Part shown: piece after piece, positions 7,760 to 15,262 of the stretch
Numbering within the stretch: position 1 is the stretch's first letter
Layout of the letters: every line of letters begins with the position of its first letter
From: Prevotella sp. UBA7551
GTDB lineage: Bacteria; Bacteroidota; Bacteroidia; Bacteroidales; Bacteroidaceae
Direction of reading: 5' to 3'
DNA length: 32,835 nt
Assembly (NCBI GenBank): GCA_002479145.1
Contig: DLLX01000029.1
Span: forward strand, 6,170 to 39,004
Position numbers and translations under genes: made by a program
The notes under the pieces: generated by a model
What the model saw: the letters and a program-made list of their open reading frames with translations, nothing else
What the model was told of the DNA's origin: nothing
The model's database searches: none

Positions 7760-9355
7760 TCAACGGGGGTTAGGTGTCTGTCCAGCCTTGATGACATCCT
7801 GTGGCAACTGAATGGCTCCTCTCAAGTCTCCGGCCTTGAACGTGATACCTTCTGAACCGGAAACCTCATGGGTGTACTCGATGCCATAACGCTTCAAATC
7901 GTAGAAACGAAGACCCTGGAACAGGGTGTCTAAGCGGCGCATGTGAAGGATAAGAAGAATTAGGTCCTCCTGCGTGTTCACCTCTACACCATAGGATGTG
8001 GTGTAAGAAGGCTGGAGAGAGAAGCCCTGCGGATGGAGGATCTTGCGGATGGAGTGGTCACGATAGCCATCAGGAACAGCGGGTTGATAGTCTATGTTCG
8101 TGAAGAAGCTGTCCACAACGGCAGTTGTAAGGACTGGACGAAGATTGTCGCCCTTCTTCTCCGCACAATGGCTCTGGACCCAAAGGTTCATGTCCTTTAG
8201 GGCATTGGTGGTATCGTTCTTCAAGGCGTATGCCTCGGCACGTACCAGAAGCGTCTCATCGCCAGTGAAGGCGTGGTCAACAATGTGGGGATAACCCGTC
8301 TGATTGATACGGTCGGTCACCTCGAAATGCTCCCACATCGTGGGGAAGGCGGCACATGCCGACGTACCATAAATCTTGGTGGAGAAGTAAAGCGGGTTAT
8401 TGTCAGAGCCCTGTCCCCAAGGTGCTTTTGCCCAATAGGTGTCATAGGAAGCGATATAGCTGTTGTGAGCATAGCGCGAAGACACACCTGTATTAAGATA
8501 ACGCGCAGCAGAAGAGTAGCTCGTTATCAGCATGAAGTTGGACTTGAGCGATGTACGGATCACCTGGTTGGCAATGTCCTGCGCACCCATGCTCATAATC
8601 GACGGGAAGTCGAAAAGCTGAGAGGAGACATCTGAACCCAATGCACGGTTGGCATACTCAATCGCCTTGTCATAATTCATGTAGTACAAGTTGAAACGGG
8701 CGGCGAAAGCGTAGGCAGCCTTCAAGTTCCAGTGATACTTGGGAACCGTATAGATGCTCTCATCAATCGCAGGAAGAGCCTCCTCAATGTCACGGTTGAT
8801 ATTGGCATACAATTCGCGGAGTGTACCACGCTTATAGGTGTCGTTGACACTCTGCTCCGGCTTCTTGGGATAAGCAAGGCCAAGGTATTCGTCTGCCTTC
8901 TCAGGATTCCAAGCCATGCAGAACACGCTGGCCAGCTGCATCATGCTGTAGGCACGGCATAGTTTAGCTTCTGCCAACTGTGGTGCTGTAGCCACAGAGT
9001 CTCCATATTCCTGGATAGCCTGGATAGCCTCATTAGCGGATCCAACAGCTGAATAATAGCCATTCCACACCATATAGGGACAGTCGTTACCCGAAGTAGT
9101 GGTGACATCCTTGAACTGATACAGCTCATCGACGAGCTGGTCCACACCGTAGGAAGTTCCATTGTTGCCGACGTTGTCGGAGCTGATCTCGGCAAGCACC
9201 GTCTGGTTATTGGGAGGATAGCAAGAAGTAACCATCTGGGTAATCTTGTCTACGGTGTTCAGCTCTGCGCGATCATCGGGCAGCTTGTCGAGATAGTCGT
9301 CGCAGGAAGCCAACGAAAGTGCGGCAAGTCCTAAAAATAAATATTTTGTCTTCAT
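7760..9355 (-). CDS. RagB/SusD family nutrient-binding lipoprotein
   Basis: This 531-aa lipoprotein has the signal peptide and lipobox LASC (Cys19) followed by DDYLDKLPDDRAE, the usual start of SusD-like proteins. The tetratricopeptide-like helical body includes the typical segments around LAEAKLCRAYSMMQLASVF and YHWNLKAAYAFAARFNLYYMNYDKAIEYANRAL. The family's C-terminal pattern (LILHMRRLDTLFQGLRFYDLKRYG, and a final GAIQLPQDVIKAGQTPNPR) is intact. SusD proteins form the lid over the SusC barrel and open and close to let ligand in. It lies 21 nt downstream of the SusC gene. The partner proteins point to a peptide or protein-derived ligand rather than a glycan: no glycoside hydrolase gene is present. 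Confidence 0.96.
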   Translation of the reverse strand: MKTKYLFLGLAALSLASCDDYLDKLPDDRAELNTVDKITQMVTSCYPPNNQTVLAEISSDNVGNNGTSYGVDQLVDELYQFKDVTTTSGNDCPYMVWNGYYSAVGSANEAIQAIQEYGDSVATAPQLAEAKLCRAYSMMQLASVFCMAWNPEKADEYLGLAYPKKPEQSVNDTYKRGTLRELYANINRDIEEALPAIDESIYTVPKYHWNLKAAYAFAARFNLYYMNYDKAIEYANRALGSDVSSQLFDFPSIMSMGAQDIANQVIRTSLKSNFMLITSYSSAARYLNTGVSSRYAHNSYIASYDTYWAKAPWGQGSDNNPLYFSTKIYGTSACAAFPTMWEHFEVTDRINQTGYPHIVDHAFTGDETLLVRAEAYALKNDTTNALKDMNLWVQSHCAEKKGDNLRPVLTTAVVDSFFTNIDYQPAVPDGYRDHSIRKILHPQGFSLQPSYTTSYGVEVNTQEDLILLILHMRRLDTLFQGLRFYDLKRYGIEYTHEVSGSEGITFKAGDLRGAIQLPQDVIKAGQTPNPR

Positions 9356-9376
9356 TTTCTTGATTGCTGATATTTT

Positions 9377-12300
9377 TTAAATTCCAAGACGAACCGTGAA
9401 GGTGAACTGGCGAGCCATCGGGACAGCCACACCACCAGAGTTCATGAACTCAGGATCCTGGCCATAGAGTTTCTTGTCTGAATAGATCAGGAAGAGGTTG
9501 GTACCCTGAAACTTCAAGTTCATTGAGGTGAGACCGATATGTTTGATCAGGCTCAAAGGCAGATCATAAGCAATGGAGATTTCCTTCATACGGATGAAGT
9601 CACCCTTTGCGGTACGGTTGTGAGAGTAGTTATAAGCCGTGTAGGCATAGCCCAAATAGGAGTCATTCTGCAACTGACGGAGGTCTGCAATGGCAGGGAT
9701 GTCCGTGCGCTTCTCATCACCCGGAACCACCCAACGGTTCTGGAACTCCTTCGGCATAGCGGTGAGGTCGGAGTAGCCCGTACCAAACGACGGGTCAAGA
9801 CGAACCTTGTTGCCAGCAGCGTAGGTGATGAACACATTGAGCTGGAGGCCCTTGTAGGTAAAGGTGTTACCCAAAGAACCTGAGATGGTAGGATCAGTCG
9901 GTCCCTCATAGATAAGGTGACTGATGTCGTAGGACTGGAAGTTGATGTCGCTGGTGACCAGTTTTCCGTCCTCATTGATGAACGTAGGAATACCCTGATT
10001 GTTCAATCCGCGGAAGTCCATGGAGAACAAGGCGCGGTAAGGATAGCCCTCCATCGTGAAGCCAGTACCAGAAATTAGATCAATTATTCTATTCTGCGAC
10101 TGCAGGTCGGTGACCTTAGATGTAGTGTGAGAGAAGATAAAGTCGGTGCTCCACTTGAAGTCCTTCGTCTCAATGTTGCGAGAAGAAATGGTAACCTCCT
10201 CACCAGAAGAACGCATGGAGGCAACGTTGGCATACTTTCTGATAGAACCGCCCTCACCCGTGGTCATCTTCGGACCAATCAGGTCGTAGTTGTTACGGAG
10301 ATAGTAGGCCAACTCCACATTCAACCGGTTGTCGAGGAATCCAAGGTCAAGACCCACGTTGAACTCATGCTTCTTCTCATAAGTAAGATCTGGGTTGGCA
10401 AAGGAATAGACCTCGATATCAGACTCCTTGTCGCTGCTATAAGGACGCCAAGGGTTGTAGCTCTGGTAGATGGCCTCGGCATTGGTAACTGCTGGCTTGT
10501 CACCAGTCAAAGAGTATGAGGTCTTGAGCGTGGCGTGAGAGAGTGCCGGACGGAGCTTCTCAAACCAAGGCTCTTCATGGACGTTCCATGCACCGGAGAC
10601 GTTCCAGGTCGGAAGCCAACGGGCACTGCGGGCCTTACCCAGACGGTTGCTGCCTTCGTAACGTCCAGTGACGTTGAAGGTGTAACGACCCTTCCAAGAA
10701 TAAGTGGCCGTGGCGAAGAAAGAGGCCTCACGGCTATAACCGTTGGACAGAGAATAGTACATGGAGTTCTCCTCGGAAGCCTGCTTGAAATACTTGTAAT
10801 CATAGCTGCCGAGCATACCCATACCGTACTGCATACCCACACCGTTGAAGTAGGTCTGGCTGCGGTCCACGTTGTTGACCTCCATACCACCATAGAGGTT
10901 GAGGATGTGGCGGTCGTTGTACACATCGTTGTAAGAAGCAGTGGCACGGAAATCCCAGCTGTTCATCTTGTACTTCGTCTCACGGAAGAAACCACCTCGT
11001 GGGAGGACGGTCTGGCGAAGGCCATTGGGAACGTCCGGGTCGAGGTAAAGCCAAGAGTTGTTGTCACGCATGGTGGCATCATCCATGGCACGGTAAGCCA
11101 TGGCCTGATTGGAGTTCTCCGTGATGCGGTGATCCATTGTCGTGGTAGAGAACTTATAAGCACCCAACACGCTGATTTCCACCTTGGAGATGGGTTTGTA
11201 CTTCAATTCGGCTTGATACTTCAAGTCAACAATGTCGTAATCCATATAATTGTTCGCCAGCTCGTTATGAATGTTAAACGGAGCATAGTTGCGGACATAG
11301 TATTCATTGGGATCAAGCGTACGGGAAGAGTTCATTGCATAAGAGTACGGGTTGATATCGAAATCACGAGACACTGCACCTGTCACAGCATTGGTGGACT
11401 GGCTGCTCGTACCCGGAGCCTCTTGCTTACGGTAGCTGGCATTAGCAATCATGTTCAAAGACACCTTCTTGCTAATGTTATAGTTGGCGTTGATGTTGGC
11501 GGTGTAACGCTGCACTTTACTGCGCTCTGTCCATCCCGGGTCATTGAGGAAGGAGAAAGAGGTGTAGTACTGTGCCTTATCCGTACCAGAGCTCATACTG
11601 ATAGAGTGGTTCATCTGGATGGAGTTGGAGAACAACTCGTCGAACCAGTCGGTATTACGGTACTCAGCCTGACGGAGATAAGCATTCATTGCCTCCTGTG
11701 TGTTGGCAAGGCCGAAGCGTCCGTTGGTCTCATCGTACTCGTTCATCAGGTGGTACATCTTACCAAACACACCACTTGAGCTGGCGCGGTAAGAGTTCAT
11801 GAAAGAGAAGTAACCGCCCTTCATCATCTCACGATAAACAGACATCTGCTCCTGTGAGTTCATGATGTTGAACTGGCTGTAGCTCGGTTTCAGGCGCATG
11901 GTGAACTCACCAGTATAAGATATGCGCGCGCTACCCGCCTTACCACGCTTAGTGGTAACGACAATCACACCAGCCATGGCGCGTGCACCATAGATGGAAG
12001 TAGCGGAACCATCCTTCAAGATGTCGAAGCTGGCAATATCGTCAGCGTTCAAACCGGCAATGGCATTGGAGATGACAGTAGTGGCATCACCAGAGGAAAG
12101 TGCGTCGGCATCGACCTCCGTAACGTCCTCCATGATAACACCATCGACCACCCACAGCGGTTTTGAAGAACCGTAGATGGACGTCGCACCACGGACACGA
12201 ATCTTAGGTGCCGTACCAAAAGTACCTGACACGTTCTGTACCGACACACCGGCGGCACGGCCTTCCAGAGAACGAGAGATGTCGGCGACACCATCGAGTT

Positions 12301-12688
12301 TCGCTTTCTCAGCATCGACCTTCGTCGCGGCACCAGTAAACAGACGCTTGTCCATCTTCTGCATACCCGTTACGACGACCTCGCCCAGCTGGTGGCTGTC
12401 CTCATCAGGAGTCAAAGTGATTTTCATGTTAGAGGATCCTTTCACGGTAACGGTCTTCATACCTACGTAGGAGATGACCAACTGAGGATGAGCCTCCGTT
12501 GTACTGATACTAAAATTACCGTCAATGTCGGTAGCCGCTCCAGTCTTTGTGCCTTTGACCATAACGGTGGCACCAATTACTGGAAGACCATCGTCACCTA
12601 AAACGGTTCCGGATACAGTGTTCTGGGCTACAGCTATTCCTATAGAGAACAGCAAGCAGGCCAAAACAAAGCATAGTCTTTTACCCAT
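9377..12688 (-). CDS. SusC/RagA family TonB-linked outer-membrane transporter
   Basis: This 1103-aa outer-membrane protein has a signal peptide (1-21, cleavage at VAQ). A carboxypeptidase-regulatory-like domain (about 23-105: VSGTVLGDDGLPVIGATV to ITLTPDED) follows, then a linker with EVVVTGMQ. The plug domain has the SusC-typical IRVRGATSIYG (about 163-173), WVVDGV and LKDGSATSIYGARAMAGVIVVTTKRG (about 225-250). The rest is the large beta-barrel, ending in QFTFTVRLGI as expected for BAM recognition. With SusD it makes a TonB-energised pedal-bin importer. It is the first gene of a leftward five-gene operon with a -7 promoter element at 12739-12746. No extracytoplasmic-function sigma/anti-sigma pair or hybrid two-component regulator is seen next to it. 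Confidence 0.97.
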   Translation of the reverse strand: MGKRLCFVLACLLFSIGIAVAQNTVSGTVLGDDGLPVIGATVMVKGTKTGAATDIDGNFSISTTEAHPQLVISYVGMKTVTVKGSSNMKITLTPDEDSHQLGEVVVTGMQKMDKRLFTGAATKVDAEKAKLDGVADISRSLEGRAAGVSVQNVSGTFGTAPKIRVRGATSIYGSSKPLWVVDGVIMEDVTEVDADALSSGDATTVISNAIAGLNADDIASFDILKDGSATSIYGARAMAGVIVVTTKRGKAGSARISYTGEFTMRLKPSYSQFNIMNSQEQMSVYREMMKGGYFSFMNSYRASSSGVFGKMYHLMNEYDETNGRFGLANTQEAMNAYLRQAEYRNTDWFDELFSNSIQMNHSISMSSGTDKAQYYTSFSFLNDPGWTERSKVQRYTANINANYNISKKVSLNMIANASYRKQEAPGTSSQSTNAVTGAVSRDFDINPYSYAMNSSRTLDPNEYYVRNYAPFNIHNELANNYMDYDIVDLKYQAELKYKPISKVEISVLGAYKFSTTTMDHRITENSNQAMAYRAMDDATMRDNNSWLYLDPDVPNGLRQTVLPRGGFFRETKYKMNSWDFRATASYNDVYNDRHILNLYGGMEVNNVDRSQTYFNGVGMQYGMGMLGSYDYKYFKQASEENSMYYSLSNGYSREASFFATATYSWKGRYTFNVTGRYEGSNRLGKARSARWLPTWNVSGAWNVHEEPWFEKLRPALSHATLKTSYSLTGDKPAVTNAEAIYQSYNPWRPYSSDKESDIEVYSFANPDLTYEKKHEFNVGLDLGFLDNRLNVELAYYLRNNYDLIGPKMTTGEGGSIRKYANVASMRSSGEEVTISSRNIETKDFKWSTDFIFSHTTSKVTDLQSQNRIIDLISGTGFTMEGYPYRALFSMDFRGLNNQGIPTFINEDGKLVTSDINFQSYDISHLIYEGPTDPTISGSLGNTFTYKGLQLNVFITYAAGNKVRLDPSFGTGYSDLTAMPKEFQNRWVVPGDEKRTDIPAIADLRQLQNDSYLGYAYTAYNYSHNRTAKGDFIRMKEISIAYDLPLSLIKHIGLTSMNLKFQGTNLFLIYSDKKLYGQDPEFMNSGGVAVPMARQFTFTVRLGI

Positions 12689-12738
12689 ATAAACCCCAAA
12701 TATTAGTTATTAATTTGAATTACTTCAATACACAAGTA

Positions 12739-12746
12739 CAAAGATA
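12739..12746 (-). promoter_or_regulatory. -7 promoter element of the SusC/SusD operon
   Basis: Minus-strand TATCTTTG matches the Bacteroidetes TAnnTTTG element about 51 nt before the SusC start codon. The usual TTTG is not found at 19-21 nt spacing, so transcription may need an activator. Confidence 0.55.
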
Positions 12747-13301
12747 GTCATTAAATCCCAAATTTGGAATGAAAGAGAAAAAAAAATTAACCGACACGCT
12801 AAAAAAGTCGAATTTACGGACAAAGTGAGGTGGTTTTTAACATTTCCCGCAAGCATTTTGCAAAAACTTTTCGAAGAATTGTCTTCGTTTTGCAATGACC
12901 CTTCAATTAACGTGATGTCAGCAAATAGCTTGGCGTTGCCCTTTCCTGTACTAAAGTGAGCAGAATGACGGTAAGCCTTGCTTCAACCAAGCATTAAGAC
13001 ATAAGACATGCACAGATATTGATTAAGGACTTTTAGGGAATAAACTAAGATTATTATCTCTATATACCCACTAATGACGAAACAGAATCATGGATGATTG
13101 GTAGGCTACAAAGGAAGTAATGACTTCTGACATCAGAAACGAGCCGCCCAAAGCCGCCATATTTCGCGAATTTGCGACCAGTCGTCCATCCGCTCGCAAA
13201 TTCGACGAATATGAGCAAGATAGAAGCATTCCAATTCTTATTGTCGGTGGCAAGCGGTGTCATCTCTATCGGTAATTGCTCTAATGGGTTATTTAATTAA
13301 T
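12747..13301. other. Gene-free region with two inverted repeats
   Basis: No convincing gene lies here. TTGCAAAA (12858-12865) pairs with TTTTGCAA (12888-12895), with an inner CGAAG/CTTCG stem, giving a bulged hairpin. A perfect 11-bp inverted repeat lies at 13167-13204. TAATGACG near 13073 is a fragment of the GTCATTAGA repeat family. Two short overlapping minus-strand frames (13060-13263 and 13071-13253) cover the inverted repeat in different phases and are judged non-coding. Confidence 0.5.
13167..13204. repeat. Perfect 11-bp inverted repeat
   Basis: CGAATTTGCGA (13167-13177) is the exact reverse complement of TCGCAAATTCG (13194-13204), with 16 nt between. No T run follows on either strand, so it is not an obvious terminator. 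It may be part of a mobile or dispersed intergenic element, or an RNA hairpin. Confidence 0.6.
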
Positions 13302-13319
13302 AATGTACGCGCGTACATT
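13302..13319. promoter_or_regulatory. 18-bp perfect palindrome, candidate operator upstream of tdk
   Basis: AATGTACGCGCGTACATT is identical to its reverse complement. A further TACGTACAT lies at 13329-13337, placing a third GTACAT half-site 19 bp after the second. The sites end 26 bp before the TTTG element of the tdk promoter, a normal place for an activator or repressor to bind. Confidence 0.55.
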
Positions 13320-13362
13320 TTACTTAAATACGTACATATTGAAAGAAAAGGATGAAATACTC

Positions 13363-13393
13363 TTTGTCCGTTCACACATTCTTCGTACCTTTG
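13363..13393 (+). promoter_or_regulatory. Promoter of tdk and the AI-2E-family permease gene
   Basis: TTTG (13363-13366), a 19-nt spacer, and TACCTTTG (13386-13393) are an exact match to the Bacteroidetes vegetative promoter. Transcription should begin near 13399, giving a leader of about 118 nt before the tdk start codon. Confidence 0.8.
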
Positions 13394-13402
13394 CATAAGG
13401 TA
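13386..13402. promoter_or_regulatory. 17-bp dyad over the tdk -7 element
   Basis: TACCTT-TGCAT-AAGGTA is a perfect six-base dyad that covers the -7 element and the probable transcription start. A repressor bound here would block RNA polymerase. The same half-site recurs as GTTACCTT at 13450-13457. Confidence 0.4.
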
Positions 13403-13457
13403 ACGCCACACATTAGTATTGTGAGAACGAGCTTTCATTACGTTCGTTGGTTACCTT
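13397..13457 (+). promoter_or_regulatory. Possible three-way-junction RNA in the tdk leader
   Basis: Starting at the predicted transcription start, AAGGTAAC (13397-13404) pairs with GTTACCTT (13450-13457). CACA (13407-13410) pairs with TGTG (13420-13423), and AACGA (13426-13430) with TCGTT (13444-13448), both inside the outer stem. It matches no riboswitch class I know. The inner stems are short, so this is tentative. Confidence 0.35.
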
Positions 13458-13517
13458 TACAAAGAATAGGGAGAACAGCCATGCGCTTTTCCAGCCAATA
13501 CAATAACAGCATTCACA

Positions 13518-14114
13518 ATGGCATCAACATATAACTGTACAGGAGAGAGAAGAAAACACGGCAGGATAGAGGTGATTTGCGGAAGCATGTTTTCAGGGAA
13601 GACGGAGGAGCTTATCCGTAGACTGAAGCGTGCCATATTTGCCAAGCAGCACGTTCTGATCTTCAAGCCATCGATAGACAACCGCTATTCGGAGTCCGAT
13701 GTGGTGAGCCATGACAACAACTCCATCGCTTCCATGCCCGTCAGCTCATCCAAAAGCATCCCGAACCTTGCGCAAGGGATGGATGTTGTGGGCATTGACG
13801 AAGCCCAATTCTTTGACGAAGGACTGGCAAATGTTTGCGTGCAGTTGGCCAACCAAGGCATCCGGGTGATTGTAGCGGGGCTGGACATGGACTACCTTGG
13901 CATTCCTTTTGGACCTATTCCTAACTTATGTGCCCTTGCAGATGAGGTGGATAAAATGCACGCCATCTGCGTGAGATGTGGTGCATTGGCCTACCTAAGC
14001 CATCGACTGGCACACAGCAATCAACGCGTATTGCTTGGGGAACAGACTGAATATGAGCCACTTTGCCGTGAATGTTACCAAAAAGCCATACAAGAAGAAA
14101 AGGAGGAAAAGTGA
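13518..14114 (+). CDS. tdk: Thymidine kinase (type II)
   Basis: This 198-aa protein phosphorylates thymidine (and deoxyuridine) with ATP in the cytosolic pyrimidine salvage pathway. The P-loop is G22-S-M-F-S-G-K28-T29. D94-E95-A-Q-F98 carries the catalytic glutamate. A structural zinc site is formed by C151-x2-C154 and C183-x2-C186, as in TK1-like enzymes. The lasso segment (about 155-180) includes the expected LAYLSHRLAHSNQRVLLGEQTEYEPLCR-type order. The ATG at 13518 leaves about 13 residues before the first strand, similar to other Bacteroidetes enzymes. Its stop overlaps the ATG of the next gene (ATGA), so the two are translationally coupled. Confidence 0.95.
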   Translation: MASTYNCTGERRKHGRIEVICGSMFSGKTEELIRRLKRAIFAKQHVLIFKPSIDNRYSESDVVSHDNNSIASMPVSSSKSIPNLAQGMDVVGIDEAQFFDEGLANVCVQLANQGIRVIVAGLDMDYLGIPFGPIPNLCALADEVDKMHAICVRCGALAYLSHRLAHSNQRVLLGEQTEYEPLCRECYQKAIQEEKEEK

Positions 14115-15262
14115 TGAGACAAGAGATTACATTCGACAAATTCATACGTTGGACACTCACTGCCGGAGCTATATTGGCAGTTTTCTTTATCGTAAAAAAA
14201 CTGAGTAGTGTTCTCCTGCCCTTCTTCATCGCATGGTTTCTCGCTTATCTGCTCTACCCGATCGTGAAGTTTGTCCAGTACAAGATGCACGTTCCCACTC
14301 GTGCACTAAGCATTATCGTCACGCTTATCTTTGTCTGTGCCATCATCGGAGGGGTCATCTACCTGATTATTCCGCCCATGATCGACCAGTTTGACAAATT
14401 GGGTGGCATCCTTACCCGCTACATTCAACAAACCACCCACACCAGCAACATTGGTGAAAATATTCGCCAGTGGATTGCAGAGAACAAAGAAGCCATCACC
14501 GAGTTCTTCCGCAGCAAAGACTTCACTGAGACATTGAAGACCACAATGCCCAAGGTTTTCAACGTGCTGGGACAGACAGCAAGCATTATCATCAGTATAG
14601 TGGCGAGCTGCATCACCTTGCTTTATATGTTTTTCATACTCCTTGACTATGAATTCCTTACAGAAAACTGGATCAAGATTTTCCCTAAAAAGGTGCGCCC
14701 CTTCTGGCACGAACTGGCGTCCGACGTGGAAAAAGAGCTCAACAACTATATTCGCGGTCAAGGGCTGGTATCCCTTTGCATGGGAATTCTGTTCTGCATC
14801 GGCTTCACCATCATCGGATTCCCGATGGCCATCGGCTTGAGTATCCTCATCGGCATTCTCAACCTTGTTCCCTATATGCACTCCTTCGCCCTCATCCCCA
14901 CGGTATTTCTCGCCATACTGAAAGCTGCCGACACGGGCGAAAACTTCTGGATTATCCTCCTAAGTGCCTTGGCAGTATTCCTTGTCGTTCAAATAATCAC
15001 TGACATGGTGATAACTCCCAAGATCATGGGCAAGGCGATGGGGCTGAACCCCGCAATCCTTCTGCTGTCATTGTCCATATGGGGAGCTCTTCTGGGATTC
15101 ATCGGACTGATCATCGCTCTTCCGCTCACGACACTCATCATTGCCTACTGGCAACGATATGTCACAAAGGAGCGCGAGAAAACCACCACTCCCCTACCTG
15201 CAGGATCTGCAACCAATGAGCCAGAGACCAATAAAGGTAAGCAATCCGTTGAGCATCAGTAG
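14114..15262 (+). CDS. AI-2E family transporter (predicted permease)
   Basis: This 382-aa integral membrane protein belongs to the AI-2E/UPF0118 family. It has about eight hydrophobic segments: two near the N-terminus (about 14-50), one at about 63-85, one at about 155-180, and several from about 215 to the end. A soluble amphipathic stretch lies between (about 95-145). The family signature NPAILLLSLSIWGALLGFIG is present near the C-terminus. Members have been linked to autoinducer-2 export or Na+/H+ antiport, but most remain uncharacterised; the substrate here cannot be told. The frame is open to 14072, but the ATG at 14114 overlaps the tdk stop as ATGA and is the likely start. Its last 69 bp overlap the convergent symporter gene. 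Confidence 0.9.
   Translation: MRQEITFDKFIRWTLTAGAILAVFFIVKKLSSVLLPFFIAWFLAYLLYPIVKFVQYKMHVPTRALSIIVTLIFVCAIIGGVIYLIIPPMIDQFDKLGGILTRYIQQTTHTSNIGENIRQWIAENKEAITEFFRSKDFTETLKTTMPKVFNVLGQTASIIISIVASCITLLYMFFILLDYEFLTENWIKIFPKKVRPFWHELASDVEKELNNYIRGQGLVSLCMGILFCIGFTIIGFPMAIGLSILIGILNLVPYMHSFALIPTVFLAILKAADTGENFWIILLSALAVFLVVQIITDMVITPKIMGKAMGLNPAILLLSLSIWGALLGFIGLIIALPLTTLIIAYWQRYVTKEREKTTTPLPAGSATNEPETNKGKQSVEHQ

Noticed and set aside
10535..11779. 414-codon plus-strand frame
   Set aside because: It is antisense to the SusC-family gene and has no family features.
12858..12895. Bulged hairpin as a terminator or attenuator of the SusC operon
   Set aside because: It lies upstream of the -7 element on the minus strand, so it is not in the operon transcript.
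13060..13263. 67-codon and 60-codon overlapping minus-strand frames
   Set aside because: Both cover the 11-bp inverted repeat in different phases and lack a promoter or a recognised product.
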